A stretch of 64,000 nucleotides of DNA from Limimaricola hongkongensis DSM 17492 (GCF_000600975.2 NZ_KK088649.1:394702-458701); one strand, 5' to 3'; shown: positions 38,739 through 48,658, counted from the stretch's first letter. A program made the numbers and translations. Notes: generated by a model from the letters alone, not told the origin.

Positions 38739-39794
38739 CTAGCCAGTGGCCCCCGACCCCTCAACGGCAAGATGCGGCGCCGCTGCGTCGTGCACCTTGC
38801 GCATCGCCGTGGGCAGCGCGCCGGGGCGGAACGCGGAGGCCGACACGAAATGCCCGCGCTCGGGGTTCGAGGGCGGCAGCTCGGCCACCATGACGGTCAG
38901 GGTCAGCGCGAAATGGGTGAAGACGTGCCGCGCCTCGCCCACCTCGCGCCACGCGGCGGGGGCGGGGGGCGCGGGCCGGGGCGCCTCGTTCCAGTCCGAG
39001 CCGGGAAAGCCCAGCATCCCGCCCAAGAGCCCCTTTTCGGGCCGGGTCTCCATCAACCACGCGCCGTCGGCGCGCCGCCCGACATAGGCGAAGCCGCGCC
39101 GTTCGGGCTTGGGCTTCTTCGCCGCCTTGACCGGGCGCTGCGCTTCGGTGCCGCGCTGGCGGGCAAGGCAAGGCGCGCGCAGCGGGCAGATGCCGCAGGC
39201 GGGGCTCTTCGGCGTACAGATCGTCGCACCGAGATCCATCACCGCCTGCGCGTGGTCGTCGGGCCGGGCGTGCGAGGTCAGCCGCGCGGCATGGGCGGTG
39301 AGCTCGGGCTTGGCGGCGGGCAGCGGCGTTTTTACGTCGAACAGCCGCGACATGACCCGCTCGACATTGCCGTCCACCACCGTCTCGGGCCGGTCAAAGG
39401 CGATCGCGGCCACGGCGGCGGCGGTGTAGGGGCCGATCCCGGGCAAGGCGATCAGCGCGTCATGCGTGTCGGGGAATCGCCCGCCGTGTTCGGCGACCAC
39501 GGCGCGCGCGCATTTGAGCAGGTTGCGGGCGCGGGCGTAATAGCCAAGCCCCGCCCATTCGGCCATGACATCGGCGTCCGGCGCGGCGGCGAGATCGGCC
39601 ACCGTCGGCCACAGCGCGGTGAACCGTTCGTGGTATTTTCGCACGGCGGCCACGGTGGTCTGCTGCAGCATCACCTCCGACAGCCAGACGCGGTAGGGAT
39701 CGGGGCGAAGGCCCGCCGCGCGATCGGCCGGGCCGGTGCGCCATGGCATGATGCGCGCGTGGCGGTCGTACCACGCCAGCAGCGCGGCGGTCAT
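38739..39794 (-). CDS. mutY: A/G-specific adenine DNA glycosylase
   Basis: 351 residues. It removes adenine mispaired with 8-oxoguanine. The catalytic Glu is in SEVMLQQTTV, the HhH-GPD motif is LIALPGIGPYTAAAVAAIAFDRPETVVDGNVERV with the catalytic Asp, and the [4Fe-4S] cysteines follow the C-x6-C-x2-C-x5-C spacing in CTPKSPACGICPLRAPC. A C-terminal NUDIX-like domain (about 225-340) recognises 8-oxoG: WLMETRPEKGLLGGMLGFPGSDW. ATG 39794 has AGGA eight bases upstream. It is divergent from dciA across 66 bases. Confidence 0.95.
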   Translation of the reverse strand: MTAALLAWYDRHARIMPWRTGPADRAAGLRPDPYRVWLSEVMLQQTTVAAVRKYHERFTALWPTVADLAAAPDADVMAEWAGLGYYARARNLLKCARAVVAEHGGRFPDTHDALIALPGIGPYTAAAVAAIAFDRPETVVDGNVERVMSRLFDVKTPLPAAKPELTAHAARLTSHARPDDHAQAVMDLGATICTPKSPACGICPLRAPCLARQRGTEAQRPVKAAKKPKPERRGFAYVGRRADGAWLMETRPEKGLLGGMLGFPGSDWNEAPRPAPPAPAAWREVGEARHVFTHFALTLTVMVAELPPSNPERGHFVSASAFRPGALPTAMRKVHDAAAPHLAVEGSGATG

Positions 39795-39860
39795 TTCGGT
39801 ATCCTGCACGTCGTCCCCTCTGGTCCGGCCCCCCCTCCATCTAGTAGGGTGGGCGCTGCC

Positions 39861-40370
39861 ATGAAACAGCGACGCCACTCCTCCACACGCGGTTTTGCGC
39901 AGGCCTCGGGCCTGTTGCAGTCGCGCATCCGCACCGCCTCCGAGGCGCGGGGATTCGCGGTGACGCGGCTTCTCACCCACTGGGCCGAGATCGTCGGCGA
40001 GGACACGGCTCGGATCGCGCAGCCGGTCAAGGTCGGCTACGGGCGCGACGGGCTGGGCGCGACGCTGACGCTTTTGACCACCGGGGCGCAGGCGCCGATG
40101 CTGTCGATGCAGGCCGAAACGATCCGCGAGCGGGTCAATGCCTGCTACGGCTACCGCGCGATCTCCAAGGTGCGGATCACCCAGACCGCGCCGACCGGTT
40201 TCGCCGAAGGGCAGGCCGCCTTCGCCCCCGCCCCGACACCCGAACCGCCCCGGCCCGACCCGCAGCTGAAGGCGCAAGCGGCGAAGACCGCCGACGGCGT
40301 GGCGGACACGGAATTGCGACTTGCGCTCGAGGCCTTGGCTGCCAATGTCCTGTCCAAACGCCGGAATTGA
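39861..40370 (+). CDS. dciA: DUF721 / DciA-family protein (predicted replicative helicase loader)
   Basis: 169 residues. The DUF721 KH-like domain (about 25-110) reads RGFAVTRLLTHWAEIVGEDTARIAQPVKV, then LTLLTTGAQAPMLSMQAETIRERVNACYGYRAISKVRI. The rest is a disordered Pro/Ala-rich tail. DciA proteins load or assist the DnaB helicase in bacteria without DnaC or DnaI, which includes most alphaproteobacteria; the assignment is by family. It is followed 13 bases later by dsbA, so both are likely on one transcript. Confidence 0.85.
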   Translation: MKQRRHSSTRGFAQASGLLQSRIRTASEARGFAVTRLLTHWAEIVGEDTARIAQPVKVGYGRDGLGATLTLLTTGAQAPMLSMQAETIRERVNACYGYRAISKVRITQTAPTGFAEGQAAFAPAPTPEPPRPDPQLKAQAAKTADGVADTELRLALEALAANVLSKRRN

Positions 40371-40383
40371 GACAGGAAGACAC

Positions 40384-41130
40384 ATGAAACTCGCAAGCTC
40401 GACCATCGCCTTCACCGCCGCGCTGGGCTGGATGGCCCTCGCCGCGCCGCTCTCGGCGCAGGAGGCCGCCGGGGCCGAGACCGATACGCAGGCCGAAGCG
40501 ACCACCGGGATGGGCAGCCATGGCGGCGAGGATGCGGCCGGGATGGAGGCCGCGACCGGCACCACCGCCGAGGCGGAAGCCGCCCCCGCCGAAAACGCCG
40601 CCGAGGAAGGCATCGTCGAGATGGTGCAGGGCGCCGAGGATGCGCCGGTGACGGTGATGGAATACGCCTCCTTCACCTGCCCGCATTGCCGGGACTGGCA
40701 TGAAACCAGCTATCCGCAGCTCAAGGACTACATCGACGACGGCCGCGTGCGCTTCGTCTACCGCGAGGTCTATTTCGACCGCCCCGGCCTCTGGGCCTCG
40801 ATGATCGCGCGCTGCGGCGGCGAGGCGAAGTTCTTCGGCATTTCCGACATGCTCTACGACCAGCAGCGCGACTGGGCCGCGGGCGGCGATCCGGCGGCGA
40901 TCGCGACCAAGCTGCGCGAGATCGGTCTCAAGGCGGGTCTCGAAGAGGCACAGCTCGAAGCCTGCCTGACCGATGGCGACAAGGCGCAGGAGCTGGTGGG
41001 CTGGTTCGAGCAGAACGCCAAGGAAGACGGCATCAACTCGACCCCGACCTTCGTGATCAACGGCGAAAAGCATTCGAACATGGCCTGGGCCGACATGGCC
41101 GAGATCATCGACGGCCTCATCGAGGAGTAA
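40384..41130 (+). CDS. DsbA-family thiol-disulfide oxidoreductase
   Basis: 248 residues. A signal peptide ([26 protein letters not shown]) is followed by about 50 residues of Ala/Glu/Thr linker, then a thioredoxin fold with the active-site C99-P-H-C102 in [13 protein letters not shown], and the cis-Pro in [13 protein letters not shown]. It probably forms or shuffles disulphides in the periplasm, in the DsbA/BdbD-like (thioredoxin_4) subgroup. It lies downstream of dciA; its 3' end overlaps lpxK (convergent) by 14 bases. Confidence 0.9.
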   Translation: MKLASSTIAFTAALGWMALAAPLSAQEAAGAETDTQAEATTGMGSHGGEDAAGMEAATGTTAEAEAAPAENAAEEGIVEMVQGAEDAPVTVMEYASFTCPHCRDWHETSYPQLKDYIDDGRVRFVYREVYFDRPGLWASMIARCGGEAKFFGISDMLYDQQRDWAAGGDPAAIATKLREIGLKAGLEEAQLEACLTDGDKAQELVGWFEQNAKEDGINSTPTFVINGEKHSNMAWADMAEIIDGLIEE

Positions 41131-42118
41131 GGCCGATCCGGTCGAGCGCGGCATCGAGCGGGGCCACGTCGCCCCATTCGAGCCGCACCGGCAGGGTCAG
41201 GACCTTGGACCGGAAGGACGCGGGCAGGCGCACCGCGTCCTTTTCCGTCGTCACCAGCTGCGCGGGCAGGGCGCGCGCCTCCTGCTCCAGCCGCGCCATC
41301 AGCGCCGGCGTCAGCGGTTGGTGATCGCCCAAGGGTTCGGCCCGGCGCAGATCGGCGCCGAGCCCGCGCAAGGTCGCGAAGAACTTCTCCGGGTGGCCGA
41401 TCCCCGCGAAGGCCAGAACCGGCATCCGGTCCCAGACCATCCCCGTGGCCAGCGGCGCGAGCCGGCCCGTCAGCTGCGGCAGCCCGGCAAGCGCCGCGCC
41501 CCAGCGCGCCGCAAAGCGCGCCTGCTGCGCCGCGCCGCCGATCGACAGCACCATGTCGGCGCGGGCGAGCCCCCGGTCCACCGGTTCGCGCAGCGGCCCC
41601 GCCGGGATCACCCGGCCATTGCCGAAACCGCGCGCCGCATCGACCACGATGATCGAAAGATCCTTGGTCAGGGCCGGGTTCTGGAACCCGTCATCGAGAA
41701 TCAGCGCCTCGGCCCCGGCCTCGACGGCGGCGCGCGCCCCCGCCGCCCGGTCGCGCGCGACCCAGACCGGCCCGAAGGCCGCGAGCAGCAGCGGCTCGTC
41801 GCCGACATCGGCGGCGGAGTGGCGGCGCTCGTCGACCCGCACCGGCCCTTCGAGCCGCCCGCCATGGCCGCGGCTCACCACATGCGCGGCGATGCCGCGT
41901 GCGGACAGGTGCTGCATCAGCGCGATGGCGGTGGGGGTCTTGCCGGTGCCACCGGCGTTGAGGTTGCCGACGCAGATCACCGGCACCGGCGCGCGCCAGC
42001 CGGGCCGCGCCACGCGGGCGGCGGTGGCGCGGGCATAGAGCGCGGCGAGCGGCGCCAGCGCGCGGGCGCGCGGGCCGGGGCGCGCGGGGTCGCCATCCCA
42101 GAAGACGGGCGGCCTCAT
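41117..42118 (-). CDS. lpxK: Tetraacyldisaccharide 4'-kinase
   Basis: 333 residues. It phosphorylates the lipid A disaccharide at the 4' position on the inner membrane. The P-loop is [12 protein letters not shown] (51-62), followed by [33 protein letters not shown] and the PAGPLREP loop, all LpxK signatures. The ATG overlaps the stop of the KDO-transferase-like gene (ATGA), so they are coupled. Partner lipid A genes are elsewhere. It shows no fault in its motifs. Confidence 0.94.
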   Translation of the reverse strand: MRPPVFWDGDPARPGPRARALAPLAALYARATAARVARPGWRAPVPVICVGNLNAGGTGKTPTAIALMQHLSARGIAAHVVSRGHGGRLEGPVRVDERRHSAADVGDEPLLLAAFGPVWVARDRAAGARAAVEAGAEALILDDGFQNPALTKDLSIIVVDAARGFGNGRVIPAGPLREPVDRGLARADMVLSIGGAAQQARFAARWGAALAGLPQLTGRLAPLATGMVWDRMPVLAFAGIGHPEKFFATLRGLGADLRRAEPLGDHQPLTPALMARLEQEARALPAQLVTTEKDAVRLPASFRSKVLTLPVRLEWGDVAPLDAALDRIGLTPR

Positions 42119-43212
42119 GCGTTCCGGTCCAGCGCCGCGCGCACCAGCTCGACGGTCCGGTTGGTCGCCTCCGCGCCCTCCGTCGCCACCTCCCATGCCG
42201 ATTTCGCCAGCATCGCGGCGCGGTCCGGCGCCAGCAGCGTCTCGACCGCCTGCCCGAGATCGGCGGGACCGCGCACCGCGCGGCAGGCCCCGGCGGCGGC
42301 GAGCCGGGCGAAGGCCGCGCCATGGGTCGCGGCCTCGGTGCCATGCAGCACCGCCGATCCGAGCGCGGCGGGCTCCATCGGGTCGCGGCAGGGCTGGCCC
42401 GACAGCGTGCCGCCCAGCATCGTCATCGGCGCGAGCCGGTACCACAGCCCGATCTCGCCCGGCCCGTCGGCGACATAGATCTCGGTCGCCTCGTCCGGTT
42501 CGACACCATCGAGCCGCTCGGCCACGTTGAAGCCCTGCGCGCGCAGCGCGGCGGCAAGCGGCTGGGCCGTGGACTCGGTCGCGGGGGCGGCGATCATCAG
42601 CAGGCGGTGCGCGCGCTTGCTGGCCTGTCTCTGGGCGGCGGCGATGGCGTCGATCTCGGCCTCGACCGCGCCCGCGACGAGCCAGACGGGGCGCGACCCG
42701 ATCGCGTGGGCGATGTCCTCGCGGTCGCGCTCGTGGCATTCGGGCAGCGGGCCGGTCGCGTCGAGCCGGCCGGTGATCTCGATGCGGCCGGGCTCGACGC
42801 CGATCCGGCGCAGCCGCGCCGCGGCGGTGCCGTCGGCGGCGAGCAGCCGCTCGAACTGCCGGTAGGCGGCGCGCCGGGCGCCAGGCCGCCAGCCGCCGCC
42901 CGCCACCGCGATCGCCTCGGGCCTCGGCCATCGGACCACACGCGCGGGCAGCCCGGCCTTGGCGGTTTCGGAGAGCACAGAAAGCTGCACCGGGCCGCGC
43001 ATCCAGACCAGCAGGTCGGGCCGCCAGCGCGACAGGAACTCCTGCGTGGCCGCGCGGCTGTCGGGCAGCGGCGGCCACTGCATGAGCTTGCGCGGCGCCT
43101 CGCGCAGCCGCGCCGGCGCCGTCAGCAGGAGCGACAGCGGATCGCGGTCCTCCTCGAAGCGGCGTGCCAGCGCCACCACCGCGGCCCGGCGTGCCGGGTC
43201 CGGGCAATGCAC
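42115..43212 (-). CDS. KDO-transferase-like glycosyltransferase (WaaA relative, start unclear)
   Basis: From GTG 43212 it gives 365 residues, but the conserved strand [11 protein letters not shown] begins before that codon. The C-terminal half matches the family: [71 protein letters not shown]. The usual N-terminal anchor and the SVGE-type active-site loop after WVH are absent (here CPDPARR). No ATG, GTG or TTG exists between the DUF4170 stop and 43212. A CTG at 43266 forms a CTGA overlap with the DUF4170 stop and has GAGGAA upstream, so it may be the true start (383 residues). It may be a divergent paralogue. Coupled to lpxK. Confidence 0.7.
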   Translation of the reverse strand: MHCPDPARRAAVVALARRFEEDRDPLSLLLTAPARLREAPRKLMQWPPLPDSRAATQEFLSRWRPDLLVWMRGPVQLSVLSETAKAGLPARVVRWPRPEAIAVAGGGWRPGARRAAYRQFERLLAADGTAAARLRRIGVEPGRIEITGRLDATGPLPECHERDREDIAHAIGSRPVWLVAGAVEAEIDAIAAAQRQASKRAHRLLMIAAPATESTAQPLAAALRAQGFNVAERLDGVEPDEATEIYVADGPGEIGLWYRLAPMTMLGGTLSGQPCRDPMEPAALGSAVLHGTEAATHGAAFARLAAAGACRAVRGPADLGQAVETLLAPDRAAMLAKSAWEVATEGAEATNRTVELVRAALDRNA

Positions 43213-43262
43213 CCAGACCAGCGGCCCGTCTGGCCGCGCCGCGGGGTCGTCGCGGGCGGGGC

Positions 43263-43508
43263 TCAGTTGCCGAGTTCCTCGGTCGGCGAGGCGGCGGCCT
43301 CCTCGTCGCGCAGCCGGTGGATATGCGCGATGAAGTAGCGCATGTGGGCGTTGTCGACGGTGCGCTGCGCCTCGGTCTTCCACGCGTTGTAGGCAGAGGC
43401 GTAGTCGGGGAACATGCCGACGATGTGGATGTCGTCGGTGTTGCGGAACACGTTCTTGGACGGGTCGGTCAGCTCGCCGCCGAAGACGAGATGCAGGCGC
43501 TGGGTCAT
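43263..43508 (-). CDS. DUF4170 protein
   Basis: 81 residues. It matches the short DUF4170 pattern: [70 protein letters not shown]. The role is unknown, but the family sits next to lipid A or KDO genes in Rhodobacteraceae. ATG 43508 begins directly at the conserved block. It is followed at once by the KDO-transferase-like gene. Confidence 0.9.
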   Translation of the reverse strand: MTQRLHLVFGGELTDPSKNVFRNTDDIHIVGMFPDYASAYNAWKTEAQRTVDNAHMRYFIAHIHRLRDEEAAASPTEELGN

Positions 43509-43573
43509 GGGATTCCTCGGGGTTGGGGCGGGGTGGGGCTTTGGCGGGCAAATTACGCGTCGAAGGGTCCGGG

Positions 43574-44389
43574 TCAAGCCGGGGGCGGGGCGGGACCGGC
43601 CTCCAAGAGCGGCAGCAGCACGCCATGCAGCGCGCCCCCCGCCAGCACCCCGTCGCTTTGCGGCTGCGGCTTGTTGAACGACAGCCGCGCGCCGCGCCGG
43701 TCGGTGGCGGTGCCGCCCGCCTCCGACAGGATCAGGCTGCCCGCCGCGATGTCCCATTCCCAGGTGGGTCGGATCGTCAGCATCGCGTCGAACTTCGCCT
43801 CGGCCAGAAGGCACAGCCGCCAGGCCAGCGCCGAGCGGAAGGCACGGCGAACCGGGGGCACGTCGCCGCCGGTCCAGTGTTCGGGGCTCATGGCTAGTCG
43901 CGGGCCGAGCAGGGTCGCGCGTTCGGGGTCGGTCTCGGCGCTGGCGCGGATCGGCGCATCGTTGAGCATGGCCCCCCCGCCCAGCGTGGCGGTATAGAGC
44001 AGGTCGCGCTGCGGCAGCAGCACGCAGGCCGCGACGATCCGGCCCCGTTCGGCCACGGCGAGCGAATGCGCCCAGTCCTGGCTGCCTTCGAGATAGGCGC
44101 GGGTGCCGTCGATCGGATCGACGATGAAGATGCGTTCCGCCGCCAGCCGCTCGGGCGCGTCCGCCGTTTCCTCCGACAGCCAGCCATAGGCGGGCCGCGC
44201 CGCACCAAGCCGCGCGCGCAGCATCGCGTCGACCGCGAGATCGGCCTCGCAGACCGGGCCCCCGCCGTCGGGCTTGTCCCAGACCTCGGGTGCGCGGAAC
44301 GCCGTGGCGATGCCCGCCGCCTCGCGCGCCGCCGCGACCAGAAGCGCCAGGTCGACCTGAAGATCGTTCCGCGGATCAGTCACCGGCAA
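43574..44389 (-). CDS. cysQ: 3'(2'),5'-bisphosphate nucleotidase / inositol monophosphatase-like
   Basis: 271 residues. The lithium-sensitive phosphatase motifs are YGWLSEETAD (metal-binding Glu), IVDPIDGTRAYLEGSQDWAHSLAVAERG (metal-binding Asp, DPIDGT) and WEWDIAAGSLILSEAGGTATD. It would remove the 3'-phosphate from PAP made in sulphate assimilation, or act on inositol phosphates; CysQ is favoured by DPIDGTRAYLEG. The start overlaps the pmbA end by 14 bases, so the two are coupled. Confidence 0.88.
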   Translation of the reverse strand: MPVTDPRNDLQVDLALLVAAAREAAGIATAFRAPEVWDKPDGGGPVCEADLAVDAMLRARLGAARPAYGWLSEETADAPERLAAERIFIVDPIDGTRAYLEGSQDWAHSLAVAERGRIVAACVLLPQRDLLYTATLGGGAMLNDAPIRASAETDPERATLLGPRLAMSPEHWTGGDVPPVRRAFRSALAWRLCLLAEAKFDAMLTIRPTWEWDIAAGSLILSEAGGTATDRRGARLSFNKPQPQSDGVLAGGALHGVLLPLLEAGPAPPPA

Positions 44390-45722
44390 GGGTCATGCCA
44401 TCGACCAGAAGCGAGGGTACGACGCGGCTCAGATGCCGGCGCGCGTCATTGGCGGGCAGCAGCGTCATCAGCATGTCGCGCAGGTTGCCCGCGATGGTGC
44501 ATTCGTTGACCGGGTGGATGATCTCGCCGTTCTCGACCCAGAAGCCGGACGCCCCGCGCGAATAATCGCCGGTGTTGGGGTTGATGGTCGAACCGATCAT
44601 CGAGGTGACCAGCAACCCGGTGCCCATCTGCGCGATCAGATCGTCGCGCGTGGCCGTGCCTTCGGTCAGCCGGATGTTGGTGATCGCGGGCGAGGGCGGC
44701 GACGAGGTGCCGCGCGCAGCGTTGCCGGTGCTTTGCAGCCCCAGCTTGCGCGCGGTGGCGAGGTCGAGGATCCAGCCCGACAGATCCCCGTCATCGACCA
44801 GCGCGCGCGTGGCGGTGGGCAGCCCCTCGCCATCGAACAGCCGCGAGCCCGGGGCGCGCGGGCGGTGCGGCTCCTCGATCACCGACAGGCCCTTGGGCAG
44901 AACCTGCGTGCCTTCGCGGCCCAATAGCCAGCTCGATCCGCGGGCGATGGCGCCGCCATTGGCGGCGGCCAGCAGGTGGCCGATCAGCGAGGAGGAGACG
45001 CGCTCGTCGAACAGCACCGGGTATTTGCCGGTGCGCGGGCGGCGCGGGTTCTGCCTTGCCGCGGCGCGTTCGCCTGCGGTGCGCCCGATATCCTCGGGGC
45101 TGCGCAGCTCGGACTGGAAGATCCGGGCATCGCCGTCATGGTCGCGCTCCATCCCGGTGCCGCTGCCCGACACCGCGACGCAGTGCAGCCCCCGGTCCGA
45201 GCGCTCATAGCCGCCCGAAAACCCGTTGCTGGCGGCGAGATGGATGCGCCTGCGGCCATAGCCCGCGCTCGCGCCCTGCACCTGTGTCACGCCTTCGACG
45301 GCGCGCGCCGCCGCCTCGGCGCGGCGCGCATCCTCCTCGAGCGCGGCGGGGTCCGGCTCGGGGGCGGGGTCGTACATCTCGAGCCGCGACGAATCGGTGT
45401 CTCGGGCCAGCTGGCCGGGATCGGCGAGCCCGGCATGCGGGTCCTCGGGCGCCTCGCGCGCCATGGCGACGGCGCGGGCGGCCATGGTGTCGATTGTGGC
45501 GTCGCGCGCATCCGAGGACGACACCACCGCCTGCCGCCGTCCGATCAGCACCCGCAGGCCGATATCGATGCCCTCGGAGCGTTCGGCCTGCTCCAGCCGG
45601 CCCTCGCGCACGTCGATCGACAGCGCGGTGCCGTCCACCGCCACCGCGTCGGCGGCCTCGGCGCCCGCGCGGCGGGCCGCCGCGAGCATCCGGTCGGTCA
45701 GGTCTGCGAGCGAGGCGGTCAT
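44376..45722 (-). CDS. pmbA: TldD/PmbA-family metalloprotease subunit, PmbA (TldE)
   Basis: 448 residues, typical length. PmbA pairs with TldD to degrade unfolded peptides and process modified peptides such as microcins. The N-terminal domain has VDVREGRLEQAERSEGIDIGLRVLIGRRQAVVSSSD (variant), and the C-terminal part has PVLFDERVSSSLIGHLLAAANGGAIARGSSWL, SRLFDGEGLPTATRALVDDG and GLLVTSMIGSTINPNTGDYSRGASGFWVENGEI. As usual for PmbA it lacks the zinc HEAxH motif of TldD. No tldD in the window. Confidence 0.93.
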   Translation of the reverse strand: MTASLADLTDRMLAAARRAGAEAADAVAVDGTALSIDVREGRLEQAERSEGIDIGLRVLIGRRQAVVSSSDARDATIDTMAARAVAMAREAPEDPHAGLADPGQLARDTDSSRLEMYDPAPEPDPAALEEDARRAEAAARAVEGVTQVQGASAGYGRRRIHLAASNGFSGGYERSDRGLHCVAVSGSGTGMERDHDGDARIFQSELRSPEDIGRTAGERAAARQNPRRPRTGKYPVLFDERVSSSLIGHLLAAANGGAIARGSSWLLGREGTQVLPKGLSVIEEPHRPRAPGSRLFDGEGLPTATRALVDDGDLSGWILDLATARKLGLQSTGNAARGTSSPPSPAITNIRLTEGTATRDDLIAQMGTGLLVTSMIGSTINPNTGDYSRGASGFWVENGEIIHPVNECTIAGNLRDMLMTLLPANDARRHLSRVVPSLLVDGMTLAGD

Positions 45723-45818
45723 GGCGGATCCTTTCGGGCTGTCGCCCGTGCATCTAGCGCGCCCGCGCCCGGCGGGAAAGTGGCGCGCCCGCGCGACGTG
45801 GCGCGCGGGCGCGACCGG

Positions 45819-47369
45819 TCACTGAATCCGCTGGCCGTTGGCGATGACGTGGCCCTCGGGGTTGATCTCGATGGTCGAGGTCAGCTCGTCATTGCCGATC
45901 GAGGTCGTGAACAGCCCCAGCATCATCCGCGCGCCCATCAGCTGCTCGGCCGGGATCACGCCGAGCGTCGAGAGATTCTCGATCAGCCCGTTCAGCCCGT
46001 CGATCTTCAGGTCGATCCGGCCCTCGGGGCGCGGAAAGCCCGGGAAGGTCTCGAAATCGGAGTTGTCGAAGGTAAAGCCGCCATCGCCCAGAAGCTCCGC
46101 CCCGGCGAGCCGCAGCACCAGCCGGTCGAGCGTCAGGCTTTCGATCTCGGGCGCGGCCTCGGCCATCGCGGCGCCTTCGCCGTCGCCCACGGCCTCGCCC
46201 ATGGCCTCGGCGGTGCCGGGATCGGTGAGATCCTGCGGCAGCCGCGCCGTGCCCGACAATTCGGCGATCAGCGTCGCGGGGGTGCGCGGCAGCACCTCGG
46301 CGGGGTCGAACAGCGCCCAGACCGGATCGCCGAGCGTCAGGCTGTCGAGCGTGATCCGCGCCGAGAGATCCTGCGCCGCCTCGCCCGCGGCCAGCGGCGC
46401 GTCGAGCCCAAATCCGTACTCGGCGGCCGAGATCTCGACCGGGAAGGGCATCGGCCCGTCGGTGAGCGTCAGGTCGAGCCCCTTGGTCGATGAGGCATAG
46501 CTGACGCGGGCCGGGTCGAGCGACAGGCCGACCGTGCTCGACGCGGTGCGCGCGGTGCCCGCGGCGCGGCCATCTTCGCCCTCGCCCTCGAACTCCACCA
46601 GCGCCGGGCCGGTGGCGTAATCGAACACGAGCGAGAAGTCGTCCGGCAGCGCCTCGGCCTCTTCCATGCCCTCGGGCAGCGCCAGCGCGCCCGAGATGGC
46701 GATCTCGGCGACGCTGGCATCGATCGCCATGCTGCCCCCGGTGTCCCCGCCGGCATCCCCGGCGCTATCCTCGCCTTCGATCATCAGGTCGAGCGTCTCG
46801 GCGGTGATGTCGTAATCGGTGCGGCGCAGCCCCGAGGCCGCGGTTTCGGACAAATAGCTGCCGCGCACGGCATTGAGCGCGAGCATCGCCTCGGCCGGGA
46901 TCGTCTCCCCATCCTCGACCAGCCGGTCCAGCACCAGCGCGTAGCGGTCGGCGGCATAGTCGTAACGCATCGCGCCGGGATCGCCGCTCACGGTGACTTC
47001 GAGCCCGGTCTGCTGCATGGAAAGCTCGATCTCGGTCTGCACGCCATCCTCGTCGGTGCCCGAGATCTCGATCGGGTAGCTGTCGGACAGCGTCACCTCG
47101 ACCGCCCCGTCGCCGGTTTCGGCGAAGACGATCTCGGGCAGGCGGGCGACGAGCTCGCCATCCTCGCCCTGCATCGTCAGCACCAGGTCGGTGATGGTGA
47201 GCCGGTCGCCCGAGCGTTGCTCGGCGCCGGTTTCGATCCGCGTCTCACCGAGCCGGGCCGCGCCCTCCTGCCAGTCCTGCCAGACCTGCTCGGCGGTGAC
47301 GTCGGCCTGCGCGGCCCCGGCCATCAGCGCCAGCGCGCCGATCGGCGCCGTTTTCGACAATGCGGCCAT
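45819..47369 (-). CDS. DUF2125 secreted protein
   Basis: 516 residues, with a signal peptide (MAALSKTAPIGALALMAGAAQA). The mature part has long amphipathic beta strands with many acidic residues and DVTAEQVWQDWQEGAARLGETRIETGAEQRSGDRLTITDLVLTMQGEDGE at the start, the DUF2125 pattern. The C-terminal half has DPVWALFDPAEVLPRTPATLIAELSGTARL, resembling AsmA-like beta-taco proteins of the envelope. Function unknown. ATG 47369 has GGAGG seven bases upstream. It ends 96 bases before pmbA begins, so a shared transcript is possible. Confidence 0.85.
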   Translation of the reverse strand: MAALSKTAPIGALALMAGAAQADVTAEQVWQDWQEGAARLGETRIETGAEQRSGDRLTITDLVLTMQGEDGELVARLPEIVFAETGDGAVEVTLSDSYPIEISGTDEDGVQTEIELSMQQTGLEVTVSGDPGAMRYDYAADRYALVLDRLVEDGETIPAEAMLALNAVRGSYLSETAASGLRRTDYDITAETLDLMIEGEDSAGDAGGDTGGSMAIDASVAEIAISGALALPEGMEEAEALPDDFSLVFDYATGPALVEFEGEGEDGRAAGTARTASSTVGLSLDPARVSYASSTKGLDLTLTDGPMPFPVEISAAEYGFGLDAPLAAGEAAQDLSARITLDSLTLGDPVWALFDPAEVLPRTPATLIAELSGTARLPQDLTDPGTAEAMGEAVGDGEGAAMAEAAPEIESLTLDRLVLRLAGAELLGDGGFTFDNSDFETFPGFPRPEGRIDLKIDGLNGLIENLSTLGVIPAEQLMGARMMLGLFTTSIGNDELTSTIEINPEGHVIANGQRIQ

Positions 47370-47495
47370 CTCGGACCCTCCTCGCAATCGCAATTCCACG
47401 GGCCGGGCCCGTCGCGCGGGCTCTCCCTGCGCGTCTGGACCGGAGACTAGGCCCCCGTTAAGCTGGACGAAAGATCAAAGCGCGGAGAGGGTGCG

Positions 47496-48239
47496 ATGCA
47501 GGGGAAAACGGTTCTGATCACCGGGGCGAGCCGTGGCATCGGCGCCGCGAGCGCCCGTGAATTCGCCAAGGCGGGGGCCCGCGTCGCGCTGCTCGCGCGC
47601 AGCGCCGAGGCGCTGTCGGACATCGCCAAGGAGCTAGGCGATGCCGGTCTCGCGATCCCCTGCGACGTCAGCCGCTACTGGGAGGTCGAGGCGGCGGTCG
47701 AGGCCTGCGTCAAGGAGTTCGGCCGGCTCGACGTGATGGTCAACAACGCCGGTGCGATCGAACCGATCGGCGCGATGGGCGATCTCGACCCCGATGCCTG
47801 GGGCAAGGTGGTCGACATCAACCTTAAGGGCGTCTTTAACGGCATGCGCGCGGCGCTGCCCCAGATGCTCGAGCAGGGCGGCGGCACGATGATCACCGTG
47901 TCCTCGGGCGCGGCGCACAACGCGGTCGAGGGCTGGTCGGCCTATTGCGCCTCCAAGGCCGGGGCGGCGATGCTGACCGCCTCGCTCGATCTCGAATATC
48001 GCGGCCGCGGCATCCGCGCCATGGGGCTGTCGCCCGGCACCGTCGCCACCCAGATGCAGCGCGAGATCAAGTCGTCGGGCATCAACGCGGTGAGCCGGCT
48101 CGACTGGTCGGTGCATATCCCGCCCGAATGGCCCGCAAAGGCGCTGGTCTGGATGTGCTCGGACAAGGCCAACGACCAGGTCGGCCACGAGGTCTCGCTG
48201 CGCGACGAGGAGATTCGCCGCCGTATCGGGCTGCGCTGA
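47496..48239 (+). CDS. SDR-family NAD(P)-dependent oxidoreductase
   Basis: 247 residues, classical SDR. The nucleotide loop is ITGASRGIGAA (8-18), NNAG near 87-90, catalytic Ser in TVSSGAAHNAVEGW, and the Tyr-Lys pair in YCASKAGA. The C-terminal DRPVGHEVSLRDEEIRRRIG-type tail resembles short 3-oxoacyl-ACP reductase-like paralogues. Substrate unknown. It is divergent from the DUF2125 gene and convergent with the HNH gene, three bases apart. Confidence 0.9.
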   Translation: MQGKTVLITGASRGIGAASAREFAKAGARVALLARSAEALSDIAKELGDAGLAIPCDVSRYWEVEAAVEACVKEFGRLDVMVNNAGAIEPIGAMGDLDPDAWGKVVDINLKGVFNGMRAALPQMLEQGGGTMITVSSGAAHNAVEGWSAYCASKAGAAMLTASLDLEYRGRGIRAMGLSPGTVATQMQREIKSSGINAVSRLDWSVHIPPEWPAKALVWMCSDKANDQVGHEVSLRDEEIRRRIGLR

Positions 48240-48242
48240 GGC

Positions 48243-48551
48243 TCAGCCGCGCCCGCGCCGCTTGCCCGGCACCTTCGAGGCAAAGCCGGGCGGGCGCTTC
48301 GACACCCATGCGATGAACCGCTCCAGCCGGGGATGCGCGCGCAAGGCGTCCGGCGTGTGGTAGGCGCGCGCCAGCTCCGCCTCCGACAGCGTCGCGTGGA
48401 TCTCGCGGTGGCAGATGTGGTGCAAGAGCACCTGCGGCCCATGCGTGCCGCCCTTGAGCTTGGGGATCAGGTGATGCGCGCTTTGCGGCACCCCCGGCGG
48501 GATCGGGCGGCGGCACAGCGCGCAGACCGGGTCGGTGCGCGGCGTGGCCAT
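48243..48551 (-). CDS. HNH endonuclease-like protein
   Basis: 102 residues. The zinc-type HNH fold is seen in VCALCRRPIPPGVPQSAHHLIPKLKGGTHGPQVLLHHICHREIHATLSEAELA: a C-x2-C pair, the AHHLIPKLKGG strand and the ICHREIHA helix. Stand-alone HNH proteins of this type are common in Rhodobacteraceae and probably nick DNA or serve in repair; no restriction or intron partner lies here. Start taken at ATG 48551, preceded by GAGG; an ATG at 48593 is possible. Confidence 0.85.
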   Translation of the reverse strand: MATPRTDPVCALCRRPIPPGVPQSAHHLIPKLKGGTHGPQVLLHHICHREIHATLSEAELARAYHTPDALRAHPRLERFIAWVSKRPPGFASKVPGKRRGRG

Positions 48552-48658
48552 GGCGGCGGCCTCGGTCTGGCGTTTCTCGCGGCGGCTTGGCATGGGGAAC
48601 AGATGGGGCGCGGGCCGCGCCCCGGCAAGCGCGGCGCGGGGCCGCAGGAGGGCTGTGC

